Below are positions 1-7,799 of a stretch of 64,000 nt of DNA, one piece after another. The notes under the pieces were generated by a model. That model saw nothing but the letters and a program-made list of their open reading frames with translations. It had not been told where the DNA came from and searched no databases. This stretch comes from Mycolicibacterium mageritense. GTDB taxonomy: Bacteria > Actinomycetota > Actinomycetes > Mycobacteriales > Mycobacteriaceae. The first letter of the stretch is position 1. Each line of letters begins with the position of its first letter. The stretch spans positions 434,001 to 498,000 of the forward strand of contig NZ_AP022567.1 in NCBI RefSeq assembly GCF_010727475.1, given 5' to 3'. The translations under genes and the position numbers were made by a program.

Positions 1-53
1 GTGCATCCTTTTCAGCCGACGCCGCGAATGCGCCCCGAAATGCTGCACGTTCG

Positions 54-636
54 TCACAGCGTCTGGAACAGAACTAAACCAGCAGAAATGCTGGAGAACC
101 CGGCACCCTCGCGGCGCTTGGCCACCCACAGGTGAGGCCACCAGAACCAGCGGCCCAGTAGCGCCGCGATCGCAGGGACGATCGCGGCGCGAACGACGAA
201 GGTGTCGATCAACAACCCGATGCCGATCGTCGACCCGACTTGCGCGATGGTGATGAGGTCGGCGCTGAACATCGCGAACATCGTCAGCCCGAACACCACA
301 CCGGCGGCCGTCACCACGCCGCCGGTCCCCGCGAACGTACGGATCATCCCGGTGTGGAGCCCGGCCACGGATTCCTCCCGCAACCGCGCCGCGAGCAGCA
401 GGTTGTAGTCGGCGCCGACGGCCACCAGCGCGATGAAGGACATCGACGGTACGGCCCAGTGCAGGTCGTGGCCGAACACGTAGCGCCACAACGCATGTGA
501 TGCCCCCAGTGCCGACGCATAGGACGCCACCACGGTGGCCAGCACCACGAGGGCCGCCACGGGGCTGCGCAACATCAGTGCGATGACCACGAAGATCAGC
601 AGCATCGACGTGACGGCGAGGAGCCGGAAGTCTCCA
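54..636 (-). pseudogene. C-terminal fragment of an MmpL (RND) transporter, cut off by a transposon
   Basis: This encodes the last roughly 190 residues of an MmpL-type RND lipid transporter: a block of hydrophobic segments starting DFRLLAV, with the family features of TM8-TM12 (LVAVGADYNLLLAARLREE is the second-half counterpart of the GTDYGIFLLGRY motif in the other fragment). The open frame runs on to 707, but residues upstream of GDFRLL come from the inserted element. The matching N-terminal part is at 15900-18239, same strand. Joining 635 to 15900 gives ...RYFEY-G-DFRLLAV... in frame, so a single gene of about 975 codons was split. The fragment has lost the first membrane half and the periplasmic domains and is unlikely to function alone. 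The cargo lipid of the intact transporter cannot be told from sequence. Confidence 0.9.
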
Positions 637-646
637 GTTATCTGTA
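637..646 (+). repeat. Left end of the element: terminal GTTATCTGTA
   Basis: GTTATCTGTA lies exactly where mmpL homology stops. Its reverse complement closes the element at 15890-15899. The core TATCTG recurs on the same strand at 681-686, inside the left end, and is followed by the perfect palindrome GATACATGTATC at 701-712. These are probably recombinase contact sites. Confidence 0.75.
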
Positions 647-700
647 ATTTGACGAAATAAAATTTGATACACAGCACGTCTATCTGCGTGTTTATCGTCC

Positions 701-712
701 GATACATGTATC
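701..712. repeat. 12-bp palindrome in the left transposon end
   Basis: GATACATGTATC is a perfect palindrome 55 bp inside the left boundary. Half of it (GATACAT) recurs at the right end (15872-15878). It may be a binding site for a recombinase or for the small TnpC-like protein, or an operator for the first cargo gene at 803. Confidence 0.4.
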
Positions 713-802
713 CTTAGATAGTGAGACGGGAAGGAGAATTCCACGAGCGGCACGCTGGGCGTGTTGCTTGCCTAGACTGTTTTTCTGTGCGAAATTCGCC
801 AC

Positions 803-1513
803 ATGAACCTACAGGGGTGGCTCGATTGGGTGGTTTCCGATCATCGGCCGTCGTTGGCGACGCTGCGTTACGACTTGGAGCGGGCGATTCCGCGGGTGTC
901 GGGGATGTGGAAGCCGTGGGTAGAGGATCCGCGCGACCTTCATGGCCAGGCGTTCTGTACCGATGTGCGGTCGATGGTGTTGCATATGCGCGAGCAGCGT
1001 GGGGCGATTGCGGGGGATTCGTTGTTGACCTCGCGTGGAAATGGTTTGTCGGTGCAGATTTCCAATGGGCGGGGTATGGATCTGCGGGTGCGCCGGTGGC
1101 CGTCGAAGATGTTGCACGGGGAGCGTGTTCGTGTGGTGGTGCTGCCGGGCGGGGGTGGGCAGCGGCTAATTCGGGTGGCTTCCGAGCCGGGCAAGCAGAT
1201 GGCTCTCGACGAGGGACTGGGCGCGGAGGTGTTTGCGGCTCCGTTGAAGACGCCAGCGGGCGATCACGACGTATTTTCGCTGTGGTGGCCCACCGAAGAC
1301 ATGATGGGCTTGGAGGAGGCGGTGTTGGCGGCGGTGGTCGATGTGGACAGCGCGTCGCGGGTGCAGATCCTCGCGACGGCGCCGTTGCCGCCGGTAACGG
1401 AGTCGCCGTTGTTGTCGTTGCCGAGGCGGGTCGCCAGGCCGGCCAACGACTTCGGGGAGCTCGAACCGCCCGTGCGGGGGTCTGGTACCACCGATCCCGG
1501 CGAACCGGCGTAG
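803..1513 (+). CDS. Hypothetical 236-aa protein at the left end of the element
   Basis: I do not recognise a family. The protein is soluble-looking with no signal peptide or membrane segment. The N-terminal third is rich in aromatic and charged residues (WLDWVVSDHRPSLATLRYDLERAIPR), the centre has short beta-like stretches and a GGGG turn, and the last 40 residues are Pro-rich and probably disordered. It ends 61 bp before the ImmA/IrrE gene and points the same way, so the two probably form one transcription unit reading inward from the left transposon end. This arrangement resembles two-gene regulator/peptidase or toxin-antitoxin units, but that is inference from position. Longer overlapping frames on both strands have the skewed Ala/Arg/Pro composition of shadow frames and were rejected. 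Confidence 0.65.
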   Translation: MNLQGWLDWVVSDHRPSLATLRYDLERAIPRVSGMWKPWVEDPRDLHGQAFCTDVRSMVLHMREQRGAIAGDSLLTSRGNGLSVQISNGRGMDLRVRRWPSKMLHGERVRVVVLPGGGGQRLIRVASEPGKQMALDEGLGAEVFAAPLKTPAGDHDVFSLWWPTEDMMGLEEAVLAAVVDVDSASRVQILATAPLPPVTESPLLSLPRRVARPANDFGELEPPVRGSGTTDPGEPA

Positions 1514-1574
1514 CTGCGGGGTTGACGTGCGCCGGCGGCCGGGGTGATCGGTGTCGTGGGGTCGGTGTTGAATC

Positions 1575-2807
1575 GTGGCTGCGATGATGGAAACGACCGT
1601 GGACGTGTACGGCTTGCGGATTAATCAGGCCCGGGTGATGCGGGCAATGACAGTGGAGGCTGTACGGGAAGCGTTGGGCTGGAAGCATTCCCGGCTCAAC
1701 CGGTTGGAGAAGTCGATGACGGCATCGTTGCCGGCCGAGGACTTGGAGCGGCTGGTTGAGGTATTGCGGTTTCCGGCGAAGTTCTTCACCACCGCTCCCA
1801 CGTCACGGGTGCATGTCTCGCAGCTGTTGTTCCGGGCTCCGCGTTCGATCACCGCTGCGGAGCGGGAGTACCTCGCTCAGTTCGCGGCGTTGGCCGGGGA
1901 GTTCCTCGACGAACTCGATCGCCGTGCCCAGTTGCCGCCGCTGCGGCTTCCGGTGCTGTCGGCCGATACCCCGACGGTGCAGGCCGCCGAGATGGTCCGC
2001 CGGGCTTGGGCTTTGGACTCAGATGTGCCGATCGACTTCTTGACTCATGAGATCGAGCGCAGCGGTGCGGCGGTCGTGGTGCGGCGGTGGTTGACGTCGT
2101 CTTCGCGGCGGGTGCTCGGCGATGAGGATTCCACTGGCAAGCTAGACAAGCACCTGGGGTATTCGGTGCGGGTCGGCGAGTTCAATACCAGGCCGTTGAT
2201 CGTCATCCGGCAGTCCAGTTCGTGGGAGCGGACCCGCTGGACGTTGGCGCACGAGGTGGGGCATTTGGTGTTGCACGCGTCGGGCAGCGTCACCGATGAA
2301 CGCGAGGAACAAGCCTCGGCGTTCGCCTCAGAGTTGTTGGCGCCGGCCGCGGTGTTGGCTGGTGAGGTGCCGCGTGCGCCGTCGCTGGCCGAGTTACTGC
2401 CAGTCAAGGCTAGGTGGGGGATCTCGTTGGGCGCGTTGCTCAAACATCTGCACACTTCACAGTTGTTGAGCACTGATCGGTTCGAGGCGTTGCGCCGCCA
2501 GCTCTACACCCGGGTGAACCCCGAAACCGACACCACCTGGGGCCGTGTAGAACCGGGCTGGAATGACCGTGAGGTCGAGCGGCCGCTGTTGATCGGCCGA
2601 TGGCTGGAGATCGCGTTCTCGGCCCGCTCGGCGGCGATGCTGGCGCCCTATGACCTGATGTGGCCGCAGGACCTGCTGGAGGACTTCATGGCTGGCCAGC
2701 GCAATGGAACCGACGGCGTGGTCGGGGGCCATGCCGTCGAGGCCACCCCGGTTACCGGTACGCACAGCAATGTGGTGGTGTTACCGGTGGGCCGGCGGCG
2801 CGGCTAG
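1575..2807 (+). CDS. XRE-family regulator fused to an ImmA/IrrE-type metallopeptidase
   Basis: The N-terminal 65 residues form an XRE-like helix-turn-helix (INQARVMRAMTVEAVREALG, then SRLNRLEKS). The C-terminal part holds the zinc peptidase motif HEVGH in WTLAHEVGHLVLHA near residue 228, followed by the conserved EEQASAFASELLAP helix that supplies the third ligand in COG2856/ImmA. Members of this family cleave or inactivate partner repressors: ImmA acts on ImmR in ICEBs1, and IrrE/PprI acts on DdrO. Here the peptidase and DNA-binding domain are one chain. The start may be GTG 1575 or ATG 1584. It lies 9 bp upstream of the first recombinase gene and may be co-transcribed with it, so it may control transposition or the cargo in response to DNA damage. 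The substrate is unknown. Confidence 0.85.
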   Translation: MAAMMETTVDVYGLRINQARVMRAMTVEAVREALGWKHSRLNRLEKSMTASLPAEDLERLVEVLRFPAKFFTTAPTSRVHVSQLLFRAPRSITAAEREYLAQFAALAGEFLDELDRRAQLPPLRLPVLSADTPTVQAAEMVRRAWALDSDVPIDFLTHEIERSGAAVVVRRWLTSSSRRVLGDEDSTGKLDKHLGYSVRVGEFNTRPLIVIRQSSSWERTRWTLAHEVGHLVLHASGSVTDEREEQASAFASELLAPAAVLAGEVPRAPSLAELLPVKARWGISLGALLKHLHTSQLLSTDRFEALRRQLYTRVNPETDTTWGRVEPGWNDREVERPLLIGRWLEIAFSARSAAMLAPYDLMWPQDLLEDFMAGQRNGTDGVVGGHAVEATPVTGTHSNVVVLPVGRRRG

Positions 2808-2816
2808 GGCACGACG

Positions 2817-4019
2817 GTGGCGCGGGCGCAGCGGGTCAGTTTCGGGGATGAGCCCGACACTTTCACCGTGGTGGACACCGACGGGTTGCCGATCGCTCCG
2901 GCTGCGGAATACCTGCGATTCCTACGCGACGGGGGGGCTTCGCCGAACACCGTGAAGGCCTACGCGGCCGGGATCGCGGACTGGTTCACGGTGCTCGACC
3001 ACTGCGGCTATCGCTGGGATGACTTCCCCACCACCCTGTTTGGGCAGTTTCTGCAGTTTCTGCGGACCGGGGATCTGCCCGGGGCGGCCCGTATCGGGCC
3101 GCCGCAGACACGTCTCGCCGCGTCGTCGCTGCAGCCGCGGGCGGCGGCGGTGTTGTCGATGTACCGTTTTCACGCCGACGCCCATCACACCGAGACACCT
3201 TATCGGCGGCTATTTACCTCGCGGGGCAGTTGGCGGCGGTACCGGCGCTATGTCGGTTTTCTCGACGGTGTCGGGCCTCGCCGGCGGAGCGAGCATCCGG
3301 TCTATCGGCTGCGCGATCATCGAACTGCGACCACGCCGGTGCTGACTCCCCAGCATGTCAATACGATCCTGGATACGTGCGCGGTGCAGCGGGACGGGCA
3401 GTGGAGCGGCGGCCCGGCGGGAGTGCGCAACCGACTGTTGTTCGCGGTGCTCGCCGAGACCGGAATGCGGTTGGGTGAGGCATTGTCCTTGCGACATACG
3501 GATTTTCATATCGGTGCTGGGGCGACACCGTTCATCGAAATTGTCGACCGCCAAGACCATCCGCATGGGGTACGCGTCAAGACCGGGCCGCGGCGGATCT
3601 ATGTCGGCGATGACTTGGAGGCGTTGTATTCGGAGTATGTCTGGCAGCTTGTGGCGATGGCCGCCGACGTCACGGTGCCTGACCTGGCCAACCACTTCGT
3701 GTTCGTCAACGTCAGCGGCCGGCCCCGGTTCGCAGCGATGCGACCCGAAACCGTCTACGAGAAGGTCCGTGGCATCAAGCGGGCTCAGCCCAGCCTGCCA
3801 CCGGACTGGACTCCGCACTGGCTGCGCCACACCCATGCCACCGCGTTGCTGCTGGCCGGGGTGCCCGAGCATGTGGTGATGCGTCGCCTCGGTCACGCCG
3901 ACGTCCAGACCACACTGTCGATCTACGGCTGGGTCACCGCCGACGCCGAGATGCGGTCATTGGCGGGCTGGAAGAATTATGTCGCCGGGTGGAAGGGCCT
4001 CCACGATGCGCCACCATGA
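2817..4019 (+). CDS. tnpA: Tyrosine recombinase, Tn554 TnpA-like (400 aa)
   Basis: Site-specific tyrosine recombinase or transposase. An N-terminal SAM-like core-binding domain (about residues 30-130, with SPNTVKAYAAGIADWF) precedes the catalytic domain (about 180-385). Catalytic residues visible in order are Arg in TGMRLGEALSL, Lys in RVKTGPRR, HWLRH (His-x-x-Arg), the second His in RRLGHADVQTT, and the nucleophile Tyr in LSIYGW. The start is GTG at 2817. Length fits Tn554 TnpA (about 360 aa). It overlaps the second recombinase by 41 bp, as in the tnpA-tnpB arrangement of Tn554. In that family both recombinases are needed for movement. It should act at the GTTATCTGTA-bounded ends. Confidence 0.9.
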   Translation: MARAQRVSFGDEPDTFTVVDTDGLPIAPAAEYLRFLRDGGASPNTVKAYAAGIADWFTVLDHCGYRWDDFPTTLFGQFLQFLRTGDLPGAARIGPPQTRLAASSLQPRAAAVLSMYRFHADAHHTETPYRRLFTSRGSWRRYRRYVGFLDGVGPRRRSEHPVYRLRDHRTATTPVLTPQHVNTILDTCAVQRDGQWSGGPAGVRNRLLFAVLAETGMRLGEALSLRHTDFHIGAGATPFIEIVDRQDHPHGVRVKTGPRRIYVGDDLEALYSEYVWQLVAMAADVTVPDLANHFVFVNVSGRPRFAAMRPETVYEKVRGIKRAQPSLPPDWTPHWLRHTHATALLLAGVPEHVVMRRLGHADVQTTLSIYGWVTADAEMRSLAGWKNYVAGWKGLHDAPP

Positions 4020-6228
4020 CGCCCATCCCCGCTCTGCGACACGGGCACCGTCGTGGGAGACCGTCTGGGAGCAGGTGCCCGAACCGTGGCGGAAGCCGGT
4101 CTATCGCATCGACACCGCCCCGGCGTGCACGGTGTTCCAGCAGAACAGCTACTACCTGCGGCAGCACCGTGGATCGGCCGAGCACGATTTCAGTCCCGCT
4201 GGTGCGCCGCCACGGTTCGCCCAGGAGGTTGCGTGGTGGGTGTGGTTGTGTCACCACGAGGGACTGCGCAAGATCGAACCATCGGTGCTCAGGTGGGCCG
4301 GCCAGGCGCTGGCCAGCGCGGCGGCTGATTACCGTGCCCGGGTCGGCCGGTTGCCGGCCAGTATCACCCAGTTGTCCTCGGCGGCGATCGTGCGCCACGC
4401 CGTTAAGGTCTTCGAGACTCGCAATGGGCGCCTACCGTCACCGGGGGCGCGGCGCAACGTCACCCACCTGATCGAGCATCTGCACCTTTACCTGTCGGTG
4501 CGCACGACCGACACCGACTGGTGGGCCCACGATGTGTGGGATTTGCACGCCGATCCCCGCATCCCTCAACGTGAGCACGAACCCTGCCACGAACAGCCCC
4601 TGCGGATCGGCGCGATCAGCCCGCCCTGGTTGCGTGAAGGGGTCCGGTTCTGGCTGCGCACCGCCCTGGACGCCGAATTGCTGCGGTGGTCTTCAGCGGT
4701 CGAACGTGCCCGCGACATTGCACGTCATTTCGGGGTGTTCGTCACCGAACGGGGATACACCGACCCGGTCCTGGCCGAGGACCCCGCCCAGCTGCGGCTG
4801 ATCTTCACCGCCTTCACCGAATACTTGCGGTCCCCGGCCGCTGCCGCCAACCCAGACAAGCCGCTGACACCGAGCGCCATTGACGCCACTCAGTCCCAAA
4901 TCCAGGTGTTCTATACGTTCATGGTCGACCATGCCCCCGAAGCCGCTGCCGCCGCCGCGGAGCCACGCTGGATGGATCTCACCGATGCACACACTCGGTT
5001 GTGGGGACCGGCGTTTCGGACCCGCCGCGCCAATCGCACCCGGGAGCTGACCTGGTATTCGACCGGGGAGTTGCAGCAGATGCTGGCCTACCTCGATGTG
5101 CTCGCCGCTGAGCGCACCGCGCTGGTGGCCGTCACCCATCCCGACGGGAAGGTGTCGCTGATCAAAGGCCTCGGTGACCCGCAGGCCGCACGGATTTGGC
5201 TGCTGCAGGCACTGACCGGGCGCCGAGCCTCGGAGATCTTGATGCTTGACCACCAACCCCTGCAAACAATCCCGGGTGCCGAACGCCCTACCGACAGCGA
5301 CGACCCCGATGCCTTCGTGGCGAAACTGCGCTATCAGCAGACCAAGGTCGACGGGGTTGTACCCACGATCCTGGTCGAGCAGGCGGTGGTCAATGTGATC
5401 ACCGAACAGCAACGCTGGCTCGCCGCGATCTTCCCGAACTTGTCACCGAAGTACTTGTTCATCGGCATCAAGCAGAACCTGGCCGGGCGGCGCCCCCGGC
5501 CGTACGCCACCTACAACGCGGCTCTAGGAAAACTCGACAAGCTGCACGGGTTGACCGACGCGGCCGGCAATGCGTTGCGGTTTACCCAAACCCACCGCCT
5601 GCGCCACACCAGGGCCACCGAACTACTCAATGACGGCGTGCCCATCCACGTGGTGCAGCGCTATCTCGGGCACAAGAGCCCGGAGATGACCCTGCGTTAT
5701 GCCGCAACCCTGGCGGCTACCGCCGAAGCGGAATTCCTCAAGCACAAGAAGATCGGCGCCCACGGAGTCGAGATCGCTATCAGCCCATCCGACATTCTCG
5801 ACATGACCCAGTTGTCGCAGCGCACCGACCGAGTGCTGCCCAACGGGGTATGTCTACTACCGCCGCTGAAGACCTGCGACAAGGGCAACGCGTGCCTGCC
5901 GTGCGGGCATTTCGCCACTGACGTCACCCATATCGACGAGTTACGCGATCAACACGCCAAGACCACGGCGCTGCTCCAGACCCGCCGGCAGCAATACCGT
6001 GACCGCACCGGCAGAGAACTCACCGACGACAATGTCTGGATCCGCGAGCGGCTGCGCGAGCTGAACTCCCTGGAATCAATCCTTCAACGACTCGATGAGC
6101 AGGCATCGGCCCACAACACGGCGATCACCGGTGCCGGCACCGCCAAACGTCTTCCCTTGCAAGTCATCGTGACCCGCGGGGCCCACGACTCAGTGTTGCG
6201 CAAGGCCGACCCGCAAACGGACTCGTGA
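3979..6228 (+). CDS. tnpB: Large tyrosine recombinase, Tn554 TnpB-like (749 aa)
   Basis: Second recombinase of the Tn554-type trio. A long N-terminal region (about 1-370) precedes an integrase catalytic domain: Arg in LTGRRASEIL (near 415), then HRLRHTRATELL and RYLGHKSPEMTLRYAAT with the nucleophile Tyr. After the catalytic domain comes a Cys-rich patch CDKGNACLPCGHF (near 633-645), probably a small zinc-binding element, and a charged helical C-terminus. The start is ATG 3979 or ATG 4006; either overlaps tnpA, suggesting translational coupling. Tn554 TnpB is about 630 aa, so this is a somewhat longer relative. The last codons overlap the GTG of the next gene (GTGA). Confidence 0.88.
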   Translation: MSPGGRASTMRHHDAHPRSATRAPSWETVWEQVPEPWRKPVYRIDTAPACTVFQQNSYYLRQHRGSAEHDFSPAGAPPRFAQEVAWWVWLCHHEGLRKIEPSVLRWAGQALASAAADYRARVGRLPASITQLSSAAIVRHAVKVFETRNGRLPSPGARRNVTHLIEHLHLYLSVRTTDTDWWAHDVWDLHADPRIPQREHEPCHEQPLRIGAISPPWLREGVRFWLRTALDAELLRWSSAVERARDIARHFGVFVTERGYTDPVLAEDPAQLRLIFTAFTEYLRSPAAAANPDKPLTPSAIDATQSQIQVFYTFMVDHAPEAAAAAAEPRWMDLTDAHTRLWGPAFRTRRANRTRELTWYSTGELQQMLAYLDVLAAERTALVAVTHPDGKVSLIKGLGDPQAARIWLLQALTGRRASEILMLDHQPLQTIPGAERPTDSDDPDAFVAKLRYQQTKVDGVVPTILVEQAVVNVITEQQRWLAAIFPNLSPKYLFIGIKQNLAGRRPRPYATYNAALGKLDKLHGLTDAAGNALRFTQTHRLRHTRATELLNDGVPIHVVQRYLGHKSPEMTLRYAATLAATAEAEFLKHKKIGAHGVEIAISPSDILDMTQLSQRTDRVLPNGVCLLPPLKTCDKGNACLPCGHFATDVTHIDELRDQHAKTTALLQTRRQQYRDRTGRELTDDNVWIRERLRELNSLESILQRLDEQASAHNTAITGAGTAKRLPLQVIVTRGAHDSVLRKADPQTDS

Positions 6229-6641
6229 GCCCGGTCACCGAGGCGTCCCGGCAGGCGCTGGCAGCCCACACACGCCGACGCCGTGACGCCGTTACCGCCC
6301 GCATAGAGAAGACGCTGAAGGCCATGCGGCGCGAGAAGGCGGCCATTACCGTCAGCAGTGTGGCGCGGCGGGCGAAGGTCACGCGACCCAGCATCCACCG
6401 CCGCCCGGAACTGCTGGCCATGATCAAGGCGCACGAACGGCTGAGCGCGGTCGACACCGACACACCACCGACCGCCGCCGCCAGCGGCGAATCGGGCCTG
6501 GTAGCAGCTCTAAGGTCACGGCTGATCACCAAGGAGGAACAGATCGCCGAACTCAGATCCGCACTGCGGGAACGCGACCGCACCATCGCCACCCTGCACG
6601 GTGAAATCGACAGACTGAACGCCACCCGGCGCCGACCGTGA
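6225..6641 (+). CDS. tnpC: Small basic coiled-coil protein, TnpC-like (DUF6262 type)
   Basis: A 138-aa protein starting at GTG 6225, overlapping the tnpB stop in GTGA. The N-terminal half is very basic (THTRRRRD and repeated RR pairs) with a helix-turn-helix-like stretch (ITVSSVARRAKVTRPSIHR). The C-terminal half is a heptad-rich coiled coil (ITKEEQIAELRSALRERD, then RTIATLHGEIDRL). It matches Tn554 TnpC (125 aa), which is not strictly required but raises transposition frequency and affects orientation. Position, size and composition make it the third member of the trio. It converges on the Gabija-like operon with about 50 bp between stops. Confidence 0.8.
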   Translation: MSPVTEASRQALAAHTRRRRDAVTARIEKTLKAMRREKAAITVSSVARRAKVTRPSIHRRPELLAMIKAHERLSAVDTDTPPTAAASGESGLVAALRSRLITKEEQIAELRSALRERDRTIATLHGEIDRLNATRRRP

Positions 6642-6692
6642 AGGCGAGACCATTACAACTCCGGTGGCAGTCAAGTACTGACCGCATCACTG

Positions 6693-7799
6693 TCACGGAA
6701 CCCAGCCCGGAATACCGCTGCCCTCAATCGGGCTCATGATGAACGCGACGCTAAACCGGGCGCGCGTAACCGCAACATAGAGGCGGGCGGCCTGTCGGTC
6801 ATCCAACGATATTCCATCGGTGAGGAACTTGCGTACCGGACTGGTCGGGCAAATCAGAACACGTTGCCGATCAAGCCCTTTCGCGTCACCAATATTCATT
6901 GGGGCGAGGTGATCGTACTGCGCACCGCTGGTCCTGCTGTGGCGCAGCACAAGTGGGTGAAACTGGTCATAATAGGCATCGACGTCTTGTGGGGCAACAA
7001 GGAATATACCGTCGTGACCGGTGCGCTCAGCATTGCGGGATGCGGTAGGTGAGAATTCCCAGTGCGTGGCAAACAAGCTGTCCGCGAACGCCGCGATTTC
7101 CGGCCCGCACCGCCAAGTTTCACACCGATACTCGATCGTGATTCGTCCGGTTTTCTCTTGCTCACGGAACCAGTTCCAGATACTCATGAACATGTACTTC
7201 TTGTTCTTGAGTTCGCGTTCGTTGGTCACCATGATGGCCTGCCGGACATCACCGACCATTTCCACGGTAATACCCGATGCGATAAGCAGTTTCAGGATCT
7301 CCAGGTCGTAGCCTGATAGGTCCTGGACCTCGTCGATCATGATGCGGTCGTAGATGCGTTCGAGTCGCTGAATGCATACCCCTGCGCCGGCCTCGTTGGT
7401 GCGCACCGCCAACTGCGGCAGGTGAACACGTCTGGCTTCACTGTGTTCGTTGAAGTAGCGCTGCCATCGATCGTTGGCCGCATACCTCTGCGGCGGGCTG
7501 CCGAAGTCGAAGCCCTCCACACGGGCACCCGGGTACAGCAACGGGAGGAATGGCCCGACGAAGTGGTGTAGCAGGAAGGAAAACCAACCGGCAACATCGA
7601 TGTGGGGATGGTCGCCGGCGTATGCCGCTAACCGGGTCGACAGCTCAGCCTGGTTGTTTCTTGTGTAGGTCAGCACCAGGATTCGCTCGGCGGGATCGGC
7701 TTCCTTGCACGCCTCTACCAACCCTTGCGTTTTGCGTGACCCGGCCACCGCCAGGGTCAACCGATTATTCGGCTGGGGCATCGAGGAAGGCAATCGCAT
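6693..7799 (-). CDS. gajB: Short UvrD-like helicase, Gabija GajB-like
   Basis: Superfamily 1A helicase fold in only 368 residues. Motifs seen in order: Walker A-like AVAGSRKTQ (about 17-25), IMIDEVQDLSG (Walker B, DEVQD), VGDVRQ (motif III), IEYRCETWRCGPEIAAFA (motif IV region), and VAVTRARFSVAF (motif VI). The P-loop reads GSRKT instead of GxGKT, and the 1B/2B insertions of UvrD are missing or minimal. It starts inside the end of the OLD-type nuclease gene (35-bp overlap from ATG 7799, 17 bp from ATG 7781), so the two are translationally coupled. In Gabija, GajB senses DNA ends and activates the GajA nuclease. Established GajB proteins are nearer 500 aa, so this is a compact variant. Confidence 0.8.
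   Translation of the reverse strand: MRLPSSMPQPNNRLTLAVAGSRKTQGLVEACKEADPAERILVLTYTRNNQAELSTRLAAYAGDHPHIDVAGWFSFLLHHFVGPFLPLLYPGARVEGFDFGSPPQRYAANDRWQRYFNEHSEARRVHLPQLAVRTNEAGAGVCIQRLERIYDRIMIDEVQDLSGYDLEILKLLIASGITVEMVGDVRQAIMVTNERELKNKKYMFMSIWNWFREQEKTGRITIEYRCETWRCGPEIAAFADSLFATHWEFSPTASRNAERTGHDGIFLVAPQDVDAYYDQFHPLVLRHSRTSGAQYDHLAPMNIGDAKGLDRQRVLICPTSPVRKFLTDGISLDDRQAARLYVAVTRARFSVAFIMSPIEGSGIPGWVP

Noticed and set aside
721..1688. Longer frames on both strands over the first cargo gene (721-1587 plus, 714-1688 minus)
   Set aside because: Extreme Ala/Gly/Arg or Pro/Thr composition without motifs; the 803-1513 frame has normal protein composition and leads into the ImmA/IrrE gene.
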